DNA of 64,000 bases from Maratus speciosus (GCA_963932465.1 OZ010800.1:96367307-96431306), one strand, 5' to 3'; counted from the stretch's first letter, positions 1-12,053 are shown. The notes: a model not told the origin generated them from the letters alone. A program made the numbers and translations.

Positions 1-1344
1 GAGTTGCGGGCAGCCGCAGAAAAATTGGTGAAACATATGGGTTTAGTGACATTTCGTGCAAGTGATGGTTGGCTTTGGCGCTTTCGTAAACGCCATGGTT
101 TCACTAACAGGAAAACATGCGGTGAATTTTTAAGCGCCGACATCGAACAGGTGGAACCTTTTCGAAAAGAGATAAAGAAACTGATAGAATCCGAGGACCT
201 ACTTTTGTGCCAGTTATACAATGCTGACGAGACAGGACTCTATTTTCGTTCTGTGCCGGAAAATACCTTGGCGTACAAACATGATGCCCAGACGCCTGGC
301 CGCAAGCTAAACAAGGAGCGTATTTCAGCACTCCTTTGTGCTAATGCTGATGGTAGTCATCGTCTTAAACCGATGGTAGTTGGAAAGGCCAGGAAACCGC
401 GTGCTCTAAAAAATATTAGTATGCAACAACTACCAGTCATCTATTCTAGTTCAAAGAATGCTTGGTTCACAGGCGATATTTTTTCTGATTGGTTTTTTTA
501 ACCAGTTTGTTCCTGCCGTGCGTCACTATCAAGAAGAAGTTATGAAAATACCTTCCCACGAAGTAAAAGCTCTATTACTCCTTGATAATGCTCCCTGCCA
601 CCCTAACGCGGAAAAGTTAGTTAGTAGGGATGGACGAATAAAATGTGATTTCCTTCCTCCAAACACAACTTCATTAATTCAACCGATGGACCAAGGAGTC
701 ATTGTTGCCTGCAAGAGGATTTATAAGAAGAAATTCCTTGAAGAAGTAATGATAGTGTTGGAAAATTAAAATGATGCAGTAGAAGATTTGAGAGGAGGCA
801 GAACGCTGCAAAATTTGCGCACCTACAATTTAAAATCAGCTATCTTTAACTTTGCAGCTGCGTGGAGGGAGATAAGGTATCCACACTGGCTAACGGCTGG
901 TCAAAACTACTCAACGACGCAGATCCTGAATACGATTTTACAGGGTTTGAGATTTCGGATTTTAGGAGTACAATAATGGAGGCTGGTGATGATATCCCTG
1001 AGAAAGATATAGAACAGTGGCTCGAGAATGACGAAGCAGATCCAGGCTACCAGATTCTAAATGAGGAGGAGATCGCAGAAAGTATTCTGCATGATGATAA
1101 TGAAGATGAGGTCGAGGACGACAAGAAAGAAGAATTAAGCGAATTTCGACCGAAATTATCAACAGTACGAGAGCATATGGATGACGTCATTACTTACATA
1201 GGGGCATCTTCAGATCCCGAAGTGTTTGCGTATTATGAACACTTTAGACAATTTCGAGCTCTTTTAATAAAAAAACAGCATTCAAGTGGGAAACAACTAA
1301 AACTAGACGCCTTTTTTCAATCCAGCAGTATGGAGCAACCTTAA
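1..1344 (+). pseudogene. Tigger/jerky-like DDD transposase, broken
   Basis: This is a decayed cut-and-paste transposase of the Tigger/jerky (pogo, DDE_1) group. The first segment (4-501) begins inside the CENP-B-type helix-turn-helix, with the typical ASDGWLWRFRKRHG stretch, and carries the first catalytic Asp in NADETGLYFR. The second segment (from about 500 to 769) is in another frame and carries the second Asp in LLLLDNAPCHP and the third in IQPMDQGVI, with 34 residues between them. A third segment ends at 1344 with an acidic tail. The frame is lost at a T-run near 490-500. There is an in-frame stop at 767-769. The frame shifts again near 870-880, between AAAWREI and KVSTLANGW. The N-terminal part of the DNA-binding region lies upstream of the window. 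All three catalytic Asp codons survive, but no continuous protein can be made. Confidence 0.9.
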
Positions 1345-1535
1345 TGTGATGTAAATAACATAAAATGATGCCTGCTGTTTTGGGGGCATTGTAATTTTTT
1401 TCCATTTGTTTATTGCTTGTTTATTAATTACTATTTCTGTGTAAAAAGTGCTTCATTCCCATAAAAGTTGCATATGTGTTAATTCGTTTGTATTTCATTA
1501 CCAGTATTGTATTATTAAAAGTAATGTATTGTGTT

Positions 1536-1557
1536 TATATATATATATATATATATA
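1536..1557. repeat. (TA)n microsatellite
   Basis: About eleven uninterrupted TA dinucleotides, followed by a second TA-rich patch to about 1570. It lies in the 3' non-coding part of the Tigger element. Confidence 0.95.
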
Positions 1558-1573
1558 CAGTAGTATATATGCA

Positions 1574-2214
1574 TGTGACGTTTTGATGGCAAGTAGTTGG
1601 TATTGTCGAAAATAATGAGGGTTTCCATTCATAAACAGCACAACGTACCAGCCAATTGGTTTAAGATAATAAAGAAAAGTGAAGAATTCACACAAGGCAG
1701 TCGCTTGAAACACTATTCACTTTATTTCCACACTCACGATTGAATCTAGGGAAGATGCTCATTCCTTCAATGGTAAAAAGAATCAAGTCTATTCTCATCA
1801 CACAATTAGTTTTAAAAACGTTCCATCTCTTGACTGCGTTCTATACATAAATCCGTAAACAACTAACATCTCCGTAACAATTACGATACCGTTTCTTCCT
1901 CATTCTACACACATATAAAACAATATTCATCCACCGTATTACTACCTCCATCGAGCAGTCACATTGTATATCCAGTCTGCCACGACTGCAATCCGCTACC
2001 CTTCTCTCTCTCTTTACACTTCTACATGACATGACATCGCGTTCACCTCTACATGCTAAAAAACTAAAAAGCTAAAAGCTAAAAAAGCTTCTCTCTGGTT
2101 CCCACCATCCGTATTTATACTCCCCTCAAAAGATTGTTCTAGAAAAATCTTATATCCTGGCCCCAGATGTCTAAAGCATAAACAAATGTTAAAATCTGTA
2201 GTCGAGATTATACA
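1574..2214 (-). mobile_element. candidate solo LTR
   Basis: This block is less AT-rich than its surroundings and starts with TG and ends with CA on either strand (TGTGACG at 1574, TACA ending at 2214). Read on the minus strand it has a good TATA box (TATAAATA at 2119-2112) and, about 390 bp further on, an AATAAA signal (1726-1721). This is the promoter-to-polyA order expected of an LTR. No matching target site duplication is visible next to the chosen ends (ATGCA on the left, AAAAT on the right). The boundaries are therefore guesses, and a captured promoter or unrelated unique sequence is an alternative. Confidence 0.3.
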
Positions 2215-2844
2215 AAAATAACCCTTTTTTCCCTCTTCAGACGATAAAAGAAATGAATTTATGTCTGCGAAAGTTTTAATCTTTGAAATATTTTAATTAC
2301 ACCTGGATATTTTAAATAAAAGAATAAATTGAAATAAGTAGGTTTTTTTCTTTAAGACGGAATAATATTTTAGCAGTTAAATAAAGATTTAAGGGGAATA
2401 TGATATACCGGGATTTAATAGCGGAATTGAATAGGAATTTAAATAATAAATGTTTTACTAAAGAAAGATGAATAGATTGAGCCATTTTTAGATTTACGCA
2501 ATATGGAATAAATATGAATTAAGATCTTATAGAGATTAATAGACTAGGGTTTTAATTTAATAAGCCGGTATAATATACGGAATATTACTGAAAAAGGAAA
2601 ATTTACATAAAATACTTTAAACTTGGCGCAAAAATGTAAATTTTGTAATATGTATATACAATATATATTTATGTATATACATATATTTTATATATACAAT
2701 ACATGTATATACACTGTATATATTGTATATATATATTATATATATATATGTAATTTGCACTGTAATAATATATGTAATTACAAGTACGTAATAATATATA
2801 TATGTACCATAATTATAACAAAATAATATTATAAATAGTACTTT
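2215..2844. other. AT-rich non-coding stretch with TA/TG-rich low-complexity tract
   Basis: No gene is visible. From about 2640 to 2815 the sequence is a degenerate TATA/TGTA low-complexity tract. The rest is ordinary AT-rich DNA, probably the 3' non-coding part of the Tigger element. Confidence 0.7.
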
Positions 2845-2900
2845 GCGATTTAACGGACACATCTTACTCCCAATTAGTCCGTTAAATCGAGGGTTTACTG
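2845..2900. repeat. Tigger 3' terminal and subterminal inverted motif
   Basis: GCGATTTAACGGA (2845-2857) is answered by TCCGTTAAATCG (2878-2889), followed by the terminus AGGGTTTACTG. A subterminal palindrome next to a CAGTA terminus is characteristic of pogo/Tigger ends. TA at 2901-2902 would be the target dinucleotide. Confidence 0.6.
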
Positions 2901-2909
2901 TATTTAATA

Positions 2910-3402
2910 TACAGGGTGCAATATGTTATCTATCGCCGACCTTTAATTTCTCAACCGTTGATCGTAGACATATAGTTCCAATCACAAAAACGTTTCAAAT
3001 GAGGTAAATATTCATGTTGTGACATTATTTAAAATAAAAAATAATTTTATGAAAATTACTAAATCTAACTTTTTATATGGTCTCCCAGTCTCTATAGTTA
3101 TATTTGGTAAAAGTTTACACATATCATAACAGATATAACACAAAAAGTTTGACATTTGCACGACAAAATTGATACAGTTATTAAATTTCAAAGTTTGAGA
3201 TTTTTGCACATGATTTTGTCTTTCATTTAGGGATCAGTTAAAAGATGAATTAAAGTAATTCGAGATCAAAATTAGGGTGCAATGTACTTTTTACGGCGAA
3301 ACCACTTTAGCCGGTATCGCCAAATCGGGGAATCACCAAAGTGGGTTATTTAATCTAAAAATTTGAGCTAACTTTTATGGGTCGAACAACATTCAAACGT
3401 CA
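2910..3402 (+). mobile_element. foldback MITE, left half only
   Basis: It begins ACAGGGTGCAATATG next to TA. It matches, with small differences, the first ~480 bp of the element at the right edge of the window (63346 onward), including the ATCGCCGACCTTTAATTTCT block and the AGCCGGTATCGCCAAATCGGGG stretch near the loop. The match stops in the loop at about 3402, so the complementary right arm is missing. It lies about 10 bp after the Tigger terminus. Confidence 0.75.
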
Positions 3403-3639
3403 AAGTAGGTGGAATCGAGAACCGGAAAATAAAACACACTCACTAAGGACAAGATAAATGGCGGTGGAATGCAAACGACCAGCCGAGCTATAACGAGCAT
3501 AGGATTATATAATTTGCAATAGTACCACAGCGCCACACGTTCGGGATAAAACACGAGCCATCTATCAGTGGACATGCTAGTCAGCGCTGAGATCGTGATG
3601 GCAAGCTACGCATGCATGCAATATGCCGAAATGATACTT

Positions 3640-4400
3640 ATTTATGGTGAATGTCAAAGGAATGCCAGAGAGGCTGCGAGTGTTTATTCAGAACGTTTGC
3701 ATAAGAATCTACATCCAACGCACGAATAACTGATACATTGCAACATCTTAGAGAGACTGGCTCTGTTTCACTACGACCCAGAACAAGTTGATGGGCGAGG
3801 TGTAATGTTCGAGTGACCACGGAGGAGGTGCGGGCATACGCATTTTTAATTCCACAACTGAGCAGGGCGGAAATAAGCGAGGCATGTTGTCAGCATGCCT
3901 GGCATTTGTTACATGCACATGATGTGCATCTATACCACCCGGCACTGGTGTAAGCATTGATGATGGGTGACCACACACGACGATTGGATTATTGTAATTT
4001 CATGCTCAACACCTTAGAGAAAAATACGTCGTTCCTTTGCGACATTCTGTGGACAGATGAGTCAATGTTTACACGGTGTGGCATTGTGAACATGCACCAT
4101 GTACATTACTGGTCTCTGAAAAACCTCCAGATCGCCAGTACAGTACGACACGTGTGGTGCGGTATATGGAGCCAGATTGTTGGACCCATCTCCTACGATT
4201 GGACCTTAACGGACGATCGTTACCTGCATCTGCTACAAAATACGGTGTGTGACTGGTATGAAGAGCTGCCTCTCCGACATGCATGTCGGTGTAGTTTCAA
4301 CGTGATAAAACATCAAACGTACGGGCGTATCTGGTCACCGAATTCGGTCAACGGATCCTTGGTTATGGTGGTCCAGTAGAGTAGCTACCGCGTTCGTAAT
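3640..4400 (+). pseudogene. Tc1/mariner-superfamily transposase, decayed and 3'-truncated
   Basis: Fragments in several frames match the arthropod transposase type that starts with an RNAREAA...YSER...HPTHE helix-turn-helix (about 3655-3730). A central fragment follows (…RRLDYCNFMLNTLE…, from about 3975). The catalytic region is the clearest part: ILWTDESMFTRCGIVN, then HYWSL, then WCGIW and LTDDRYLHLLQ (4045-4240). The first catalytic Asp is in WTDES. A frame change near 4290 leads to a FQRD segment, corresponding to the second Asp (FQHDGAPAH in intact relatives), then EFGQR and YGGPVE. The sequence ends near 4400, before the third catalytic position, where an X-family element begins. At least two stops precede the catalytic part. 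The flank 3403-3639 may be its 5' part, but I recognise nothing in it. Confidence 0.8.
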
Positions 4401-4412
4401 GTTCAAAAATGC

Positions 4413-5302
4413 AGTTTAGCAAGAAAATGCATAACAGGTTGAAATTCATCTTTCAGCAATTTATACTAATAGATGGAAACTTATTTGAATACTTTTGTAC
4501 ATCCCTGTAGTTTATCTAGTGCCTTTATTACAAGCCACTATTTAGCTAAAATTTAATTTAAACTAAAACACTCTTAAAACTACTGAAAATACATTTCCAG
4601 AAATTATCATCCATAGACGGCCATGTATCTTTGCGTGATCCTGTATATCATTGTCTATATTCTACAAATATTTCTTAGTAAACTAAATTCAGTTCAGCGT
4701 AAAAATGCATAACTCCTTTAAAACCCACATTTCAGCAATTTATGCTCATACTCAGTAACCTTTGCGAATTCATTTCTGTATCCCTGTATATGAACTATAG
4801 CATTTATACGCACTTTATAGTATGCATAAATATAGTGAAAAAAGCGCATATCATAATTAAAAATACATTTCGAGCAATCATTACTAATATACAGTAATTC
4901 GAATACAATATAGTATCTGAAATCTTTTCAAATACACCGCAAACAATTCCCCTATACCATTATGAACGGAATTCTTTTGTGTGGCCCTGTAAATGAACAA
5001 TAATTATTCTTTGCATCGCATATTCAACAGAATGCATATTTCAGTGGACTTCATAAATGAATATCAATTTTACTATGTTTGAAAGAGTGTAACACCATTA
5101 AAAATCATTTGAAACGATTTTTACCCATTGGCCGTAATGTAACGGAAAACTTTTGACTGTCCCTGTAAATGAACTAAACATGCTACAAACTTCACCAAAA
5201 ATTTCAGAACGATCCGAGCATATTTAGGAGAGTTAGAGCGTGGACAGACGGCCAGACAAACCGAAGTCATAAATACTTTTCAACTTTGTTGGAAAGTATT
5301 AA
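4413..5302 (-). mobile_element. X-family element (DINE/HINE-like), truncated at its 3' end
   Basis: It shares most of its length with the copy at 29300-30496. It contains diverged tandem units of roughly 150-170 bp, each with a variant of CCCTGTAAATGAACTA. Towards 5302 it has the family's GACAGAC-type tract (GGACAGACGGCCAGACAAACC), then the stem-loop CTTTTCAACTTTGTTGGAAAG and an A-run, which read as T-run plus hairpin on the minus strand. The opposite end is missing: homology starts at 4413 directly after the broken mariner transposase. Confidence 0.7.
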
Positions 5303-5308
5303 AAAAGA

Positions 5309-5514
5309 TCGTGCATTTATGCGAGATTACGATTACTACAGTGCTTTTCGATACAGATTACATTGCGATTATGATTAGATTACAATCGGAGTGAAATGTG
5401 ATTATATTGCGATTATTTCGAAACCGAAATTTATGATTACGATTACAGTGCGATTACACAGTTTTGTAATCGATTATAATCGACTACGATTAAACGATTA
5501 CGATTACTCGAAGT
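5309..5514. repeat. GATTAC-rich degenerate tandem repeat
   Basis: The block consists largely of variants of GCGATTACGATTA on both strands (CGATTATAATCG and similar), giving many small palindromes. Such ATCGATTA-rich ends occur in some hAT-like elements, but no clear terminus is visible. The following 190 bp (5515-5706) is unassigned. Confidence 0.6.
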
Positions 5515-5708
5515 CTGGTTTGAAACTGACGCGGCGGCGCGCGTGACATATTTACCCAGTAGCTGTGACGCAGATGCTAGATACTACTGCCTTTAAATTA
5601 ATGTGTCATTCAGTTAGAGTGTTGCCGTTTCAGTTATTCCATAGATTAGCCAAACAATAATTTACATAAATGCGAAATATTCGAATTCGTTAATGTGACA
5701 TGTGTATA

Positions 5709-7514
5709 CAGTGTGTCCACGCATAACCTGACCGACCTTTATTTTCGCAACCGTTGGTCCTAGGTGCATACTTCCAATTACAAAAGTGGTCAAAATTAGG
5801 TGCAGAGGAAATATAAAAAAAGTTTGAAGCGAAAAAACAATTTTGTGAAGAATTACAGAATCAAAATTTTTATACGGTCCCCCGGTCCTATAAGTTATAT
5901 TTAGTAACATTTTCCTGGTACACTGACAAGTACGGAAAAAAAGTCCCGTTATTCTATGAGTAAAATTGACCGAGTAATAGCTGTTTAAAGTTGGAGCATA
6001 TTTTATGCTGCAAATTAGGGGTCATTCACAAATTTAGTAGAAATATAATTTCGTCAGATATGTTAAAGAAATGGCTGAGAGTAAAATTAGCATTGCAATA
6101 TAAATTTGAAATCTTTAATCATTCTGACATATTACTGCAAAATATACTATTTGTACTGAATACATAAAATGATACAAATAACAGCATTTTTGTTATATAA
6201 AAGGATGAAAAACAACTACCTCAATTCTTTACAAAATGTTGCATATTTTAAAATGCTATTAGATTGCACTGTCTTTCAAATTTTGGGTTGTGCTATGATT
6301 TTATGTTTTGAAAATTGATTCTTGTGTATTTTTTAGCGCTGAATCCGAAAATAACCTTAATTTTAAACCATCATGTCAGGATTTTTCTCAAATCGCAAAT
6401 TTCAAAGTTAAAAAACTCAAAGTTAAAATTGATACCCCCTCCTTCCCCTCCCACAACCTCATCGGATCCCTGAGCTGTTTAGCTGTAAGAAGCCCAGTAT
6501 AAGCCAAAAAATTGAATGAATTATTGAATTAAATGAAATTAAACTGAATAAAAAAAAGTCTTACATCTATTTTATAGTCTCAGATTTTTCGCTATTTTTT
6601 AACCTTGAAATTTACGATTTGCGAAAAATCCTGACATGATGGTTAAATGTGTAGGTATTTTTTTTTATTCAGCATTAAAAAATACATAAAACGTAATTAT
6701 AAAAGTTAAAAGACACAACCATCGCAGGTTTATGTTATCTAATCTAAAACTCTTTCTTAAACTTGTTGACGGTAATCTATACGAATTTTTTTTGTGTTAT
6801 CCTCTAATATAAGCATTTATTATTGGTAAGCGTCAAAACTCATAATAATATTACATTGTCATCGAATTTAAGTCAGTATGTAAAATTTAACTTAATTTAA
6901 CTTCCATCGGATATTTGAAAGTTAGTTAAAGTTCAAGTACAAATTTTAAACTGGAAAGACGATCGTTGCACGGTAAATAAAACCTTATGAAAGTAATATA
7001 CTAATTTTTGTTAAAAGAAATCATAGCCTCAAATCCTTACAAAATAAATCATATGTTAAAATACAATTATTTTTACTAATCTGAAACTTAACTAATAAAT
7101 GTTATCTCTATTGTAATAGTTGAACGATTTCTTTCAAAGAGCAGAAACCTTGAAATAAGTTTAAGTACTTTATATACGACCCCTGAAAACACAGCCGAAA
7201 TCATCTGTTTTGAGTTGCAATAAAGTGGTCTAAGTCATGCATTTCAAAGTTTCATAACTCGGTCAATTTTAATGCTAGTGATTGAGACTTTTTTTGTCTT
7301 ACTTGTTAGTGTCCCAGTAAATTTTTACTAAATATCACTTATAGGACCGGGGGACCGTATAATTTCGTAATTTTTTAATAAAGGTTTTTCTTGACCCAAA
7401 TCACTTTAAAAATAATTCTTTACCTTATTTAAACCCTTTTTGTAATTGGAAGTATGCATCTAGGACCAACGGTTGCGAAAATAAAGGTAGGTCAGGTTAT
7501 ACGTGGACACACTG
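5709..7514. mobile_element. family B long-TIR element (mariner-like ends)
   Basis: The left end CAGTGTGTCCACGCATAACC at 5709 is answered by GGTTATACGTGGACACACTG ending at 7514. Both are flanked by TA (5707-5708 and 7515-7516), fitting a Tc1/mariner-type target. The inverted arms stay recognisable for about 270 bp, through GTTGGTCCTAG and ACGGTCCCCCGGTCCTATAAG. No transposase is seen. A second copy is at 43758-45858. Confidence 0.85.
6284..6730. repeat. palindromic repeat P nested in family B
   Basis: The arms 6284-6420 and 6590-6730 are inverted copies. The left arm holds GCTGAATCCGAAAATAA and CATCATGTCAGGATTTTTC; the right arm holds AAAAATCCTGACATGATGG and the complement of the GCTGAAT block. 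The same palindrome recurs in the B copy at 44738-45090 and inside the composite at 41515-43035. It is either an ancient insertion carried by family B or a mobile foldback unit of its own. Confidence 0.65.
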
Positions 7515-7659
7515 TATAGTAAAATAGCGTTACGATTTTTAATGCTGTATTCTATCTCAAAAACGTATTAATTGTTTAGTTTTCAGTAACAGCGCTTTAA
7601 TTTGCAACTTCAACAGAGAAACATTTAAAACAAAAAACAAAAACAACAAAACAAAACCC

Positions 7660-7852
7660 TTAACCTACGATTTAACCTACTGTTTGGCATATCCATAGCT
7701 ACCACTAAAATTTAATAGAGATTTTTGCCTTGTTTAATCATGGAATTTCGACGATTAAATTAAACTATATTTAATGTGAAATTTTAGTGGTAAGAAGAAT
7801 TTACATTTGGCTCGATCATCGTACGCGGGCTATGCCCGTCATTGTAGGTTAA
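7660..7852. mobile_element. small MITE with TTAA ends
   Basis: TTAACCTACGAT at 7660 faces ATTGTAGGTTAA ending at 7852. A second inner inverted pair (ACCACTAAAATTT and AAATTTTAGTGGT) lies between them. TTAA at both ends suggests a piggyBac-type target, but the short terminal repeat makes this tentative. Confidence 0.45.
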
Positions 7853-8029
7853 GGTGTTAAAATAAAATACTCTAATAAGCAATTGATTATACATTATATA
7901 AATTAACTAGCTGACTTCTCCCGCTAGCGGGCCCCTCCTTTTTTTATAAAATCTCGAAAGAACGTAACTCGCCTGCGAACGAACCTCTAATAATATGAAA
8001 TCTCGAAGTGAACGCACCTCGAATCGGGT

Positions 8030-8570
8030 CCCCGCTGCCTTCGGCATCGTATAGCAGGCGAGCCCCTCCTTTTTATGAACCTCTAATAATATGAAATCTC
8101 GAAGTGAACGAACCTCGAATTGGGTGCCCGCTGCCTACGGCACCGTATAGCAGGCGTGCTGCGCACGCACTGCAAACTCTTTTAAAAAACCTTTTGCTAT
8201 AACGAAAGTCGAACCTGGTCCTCGCTGCCTACGGCACCGTATAGCAGGCGTGCTGCGCACGCACTGTAAACTCTTTTTAATAAGCCTTTCGTGCTCGAAC
8301 GAAAGTTGAACCGGGTCTCCGCTGCCTACGTCACCATATAGCAGGCATGCTGCGCATGCCTGCAAAATCTTGTAAAAAGGCAATCTCGCTCGGACGAACC
8401 CCGAATTGGGTTCCCGATGCCTACGGCATCGTATAACAGGCGTGCTGCGCACGCACTGCAAAATCTTGTGAAAAAGGCAATCTCGCTCGAAAGAACGTCG
8501 AAGCGGGTACCCGCTGCCTACGGCAACGTATAGCAGGAGTGCTGCGCACGCACTGCAAAAGCTTGTATTT
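8030..8570 (-). repeat. 96-bp GC-rich tandem array in the Helitron
   Basis: There are six units with a spacing near 95 bp (starts near 8033, 8128, 8222, 8320, 8416 and 8511). Each has GCTGCCTACGGCACCGTATA followed by GCAGGCGTGCTGCGCACGC. The unit is rich in self-complementary stretches (CTGCTATACGG/CCGTATAGCAG type), so single strands would fold. Single or paired units recur near 9809, 12160 and 12255. Confidence 0.85.
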
Positions 8571-8699
8571 CGTCTCTCCCCCGTACCCCCACATGCCTGA
8601 AAATTCACGCGCCCTTTTTTTATAAAATTTATCTTATGTGTTATAAAATATCTTAAAGTTTCAAACAGATCGACTTGCTATATTTCCTAATTTTAACAA

Positions 8700-10960
8700 A
8701 ATCGCGTTATGTTAGTTCCGCATTCCACCACCAGGGAGCGCACTCTATTCTTAATAAAATCGTATCTGAAGGAAACTCCAAGCAACCTTTCCGTAGATAC
8801 ATGATTCGTAATGGTGGCGGTATTAACCAAGAATTCTGTTAGTTCCGCATTCATCCACCAGGGAGCGCACTCTATTCTTAACAAAATTGTATCAATTCGA
8901 AACTGTATTAAACAACCTATCAGTGGATATGTTATTCGAGGTAGTCGCACTCTGAAGCTAGAAATTAAGACATTTGCTGAAATTACTATTCGGAAATATT
9001 GTAAACTAAATTTTTGACATTTGTATATTTATTATGTAGCACATATCTGAAGTCTCCCTCAAAAAACGGCATCCAAAAAGCTCAGAAACGCTAATTTTTA
9101 AAAAAATCCAGTGCCAGCCCCCCCCCCCCCCTCACAGGAAATTGCACGCACCATTCTTTTATAAGCTTTTTATTATGTGTTATAAACTATCTTAAAGTTT
9201 CAAACAGATCGCTTTGTTATATTTCCTAAATTTGACAAAATCGCGTTATGTTAGTTCCACATTCTACCACCAGGGAGCGCACTCTATTCATAACGAAACT
9301 GTATCGGAAGGAAAGTCCGTTAAAAACCTATCAGTAGATATGTTAAACAGATCGCCTTGTTAGATTGCTTAATTTTAACAAAATCGCGTTATGTTAGATC
9401 CGTATTCCACCACCAGGGAGCGCACTGTATTCTTAACAAAAACATATCTGAACGAAACGCCTTCACGCACTCTTTCCGTAGATACATGCGTCGGGATTGT
9501 GGCGTTCTTAACAAAGAACTCTGTTAGTTCCACATTCCACCACCAGGGAGCGCACTCTATTCATAACAAAACTGGAGCGGAAGGAAAGTCCGTTAAACAA
9601 CCTATCAGTAGATATGTTACTCGAGGTGGTGGCGGTCTTAAGCAAGAATTTAAGATGTTTGCACAAATTACTATTCGGAAATAGTGGTAACTAAACTTTT
9701 GACATTTTTATATTTAATAAGTTGTATGTATATCAATGTGTTATGAACTATCTTACTGCAAACTCTTTTTAAAAAGCCTTATCGCTCTCGAACGAACCTC
9801 GAACAGGGTGCACGCTGCCTACGGCACCGTATAGCAGGCGTGCTACGCACGCACTGCAAAAACTGGTATTCTGCCTCTACCTCAACAGCGGGGACAAACT
9901 GGGCTCGTGATGTCCAACAGTTTGATATGAAACACCGCTGTATTAAGTCAAAACCAGAAGAAGTTGCAAAATTTAACCCTTTATGGGCACGCTGAGAGTG
10001 GGGAGGGGGGAATAGAAAGATGGGGACAAACTGGGCTCGTGATGCCAAACAGTTTGATATGCAACATGACTGTTATATTTAAGAAAGAAGAGAAGATGAA
10101 AAAGTTAACCCTTTAAGGGCTGACACCCGAAAAGTGAAATGATGTGTGTAGTAGAATTGTTTTGAAGAGCTACAACCAAAAATGCAATCAAAACGATGCT
10201 AAAGATATATTTGATTATGTTAGTTCCACATTCTACCACCAGGGAGCGCACTCTATTCCTAACAAAACTGGAGCGGAAGGAAAGTCCGTTAAACTACCTA
10301 TCATTAGATATGTTACTCGAGGTGGTGGCGGTCTTAAGCAAGAATTTAAGATATTTGCACAAATTACTATTCGGAAATAGTGGTAACTAAACTTTTGACA
10401 TTTTTATATTTAATAAGTAGCATATATCTCAATGTGTTATGAACTATCTTAAAGTCGCAAGCAGATCGCCTTGTTATATTTCCTAAAATTAATTAAATCG
10501 CGTTATGTTAGTTCCACATTCTACCACCAGGGAGCACACTCTATCCATAACAAAACTGTTTCGGAAGGAAAGTCCATTAAACAACCTATCAGTAGATATG
10601 TTAAACAGATCGCCTTGTCAGATTGCCTAATTTTAACAAAATCGCGTTATGTTAGTTCCGTATTCCACCACCAGGGAGCGCACTGTATTCTTAAAAAAAA
10701 ACATGTGTCAACGAAACGCCTTTACGCAACCTTTCCGTAGATACATGGGTCGGGATGGTGGCGGTCTTAACAAAGAATTCTGTTAGTTCCACATTCCACC
10801 ACCAGGGAGCGCACTCTATTCATAACAAAAGCGTATCTGAACGAAACTGTGTTAAAAAACCTATCAGTGGATATGTTACTCGAGTTGGTGGCGGTCTTAA
10901 GCTAGAAATTAAGAAACTTGCTAAAATTACTATTCGGAAATAGTGGTAACTAAAAATTTG
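8700..10960 (-). repeat. ~140-bp repeats with a conserved CACCAGGGAGCGCACTC box
   Basis: At least nine copies of a box reading CACCAGGGAGCGCACTC on the plus strand occur here (near 8729, 8857, 9269, 9411, 9541, 10236, 10525, 10667 and 10800), always after TTAGTTCC and a short spacer. Two more are inverted near 12662 and 14098. The sequence around the box has diverged and units are broken up, but the box itself is nearly invariant: one copy has GGGAGCACACTC and two have CACTG in place of CACTC. Confidence 0.85.
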
Positions 10961-11084
10961 ACATTTTTATATTTAATAAGTAGCATATATCTGAGGAGTC
11001 CCTCAAGAAAGGGTATCTAAAAAGGTCATAAAAGCTAATTTTTTAAAAAAGAAATCCAGCAGCCCTCCCCGTCTGCTAAAAAGG

Positions 11085-11440
11085 ATCCAAAACGCACCTC
11101 ATTGTCCATTACACATACAGATTCAGTAAATAATAATGTATTACCCCCTGAGACAATATTTTCTTCAACTCTTAAGGAAATACGTTGTTGGCATTGCTGC
11201 AATTGAATACCACTGCCTAAAATTTTTTCCAAAACGCACCTCATTGTCCATTACAAATCAGATTAATAAACTAATAATTAATATCTCAGCTGCTAATTAA
11301 GCTATCACGCACTGAAATTATCCTATAGCGGGCGAAGCAACTATAATGCGAGCTAACTGGGATATTTAATCAAATGTATTTCCCGCCAAACAGATTAATT
11401 AAATAATAATTAATATCTCAGCTTCTAATTAACCAATCTC
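11085..11440. repeat. short direct repeats within the Helitron
   Basis: AAAACGCACCTCATTGTCCA occurs near 11090 and again near 11232. A block with TAATTAATATCTCAGC occurs near 11275 and again near 11410. These look like local duplications. The stretch 11440-12000 is unassigned Helitron interior. Confidence 0.6.
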
Positions 11441-12053
11441 TTTGAACTGGGTATGTATGGAATCTGCGACAGATTTCCCGTCCGGTTGTCAAAAAATTTT
11501 ATCCAAAAATTTAATATTTAAAAATATCGATCGATTTTTAGTGGATTTTTTGCGTTATACCCAACGCAGAAACATGAAATTTATACCAAATTGAAGTAGA
11601 TTTTTTTTCGCGTGTTTCTACACCTTTTACGAATATATCGGACCATTAGATCGGGAGATCCGATTTCGCTTTTTAAATTTCGACTTCATTTTCATCATCT
11701 CGGTAACCGCTAGCCTCGACAGATATATCAGGGTTCAGGTTTTGTGAATCCTCCAATGGTAGTGCTCCGAAAGCTAGCCTCGGAAGAGGGTCCCATTGTA
11801 GTCAGAGAGGTGCTTTCGGATAAAAAAGATTCATTTTTCCTTCGACAATGAGTCGTTAATTAGCTAATTGCGTCCGTAATTACGGCGGGATTTTCTCGAA
11901 ACCGCAAAGACCGGGTGTCCGAGAAAACGGCGGTGCGAATCGACATATCATAAGACGCTCTGCGTGGCCCGGGATTCGAAGGAGTTCCGGTCTCAAGGGC
12001 GAATGTTACACACATACAGACAGACAGACGTTTACGGACATTAATAGTATTGA

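Larger units (their letters stand above)
1..2900 (+). mobile_element. Tigger/pogo-type DNA transposon, left end outside the window
   Basis: The window opens inside a transposase reading frame that ends at 1344. The probable right terminus lies at 2900, where the sequence ends ...GGGTTTACTG followed by TA. Read from the outside this is CAGTAAACCCTCGATTTAACG, the CAGTA-type terminal repeat with TA target typical of pogo/Tigger elements. The roughly 1.5 kb between stop codon and terminus is long for such an element and probably contains later insertions (a candidate LTR at 1574-2214 and TA-rich DNA). The link between transposase and terminus is inferred from order and orientation. The left terminus is not visible. 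Confidence 0.65.
7907..12053 (-). mobile_element. non-autonomous Helitron, unit A (4.1 kb)
   Basis: Read on the minus strand, it starts at 12053 with TCAATACTATTAATGTCCG and runs to 7907. There it ends with the palindrome CCCGCTAGCGGG, a short spacer and CTAG followed by T. A short GC-rich hairpin about ten bases before a CTRR end, with T behind it, is the diagnostic 3' end of Helitrons. The 5' TC fits as well. No Rep/helicase is encoded, so the unit is non-autonomous. The interior is mostly tandem sequence: 96-bp GC-rich units (8030-8570), then ~140-bp units with a conserved box (8700-10960). Its 5' end abuts the 3' end of the next unit at 12054. Confidence 0.8.

Noticed and set aside
2617..2862. 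Tyr/Ile-rich frames on both strands
   Set aside because: They are produced by TATA/TGTA low-complexity sequence.
8135..8608. 157-residue minus-strand frame with CVRSTPVIRCRR-type repeats
   Set aside because: It is a translation of the 96-bp GC-rich Helitron units, whose period is near a multiple of three.
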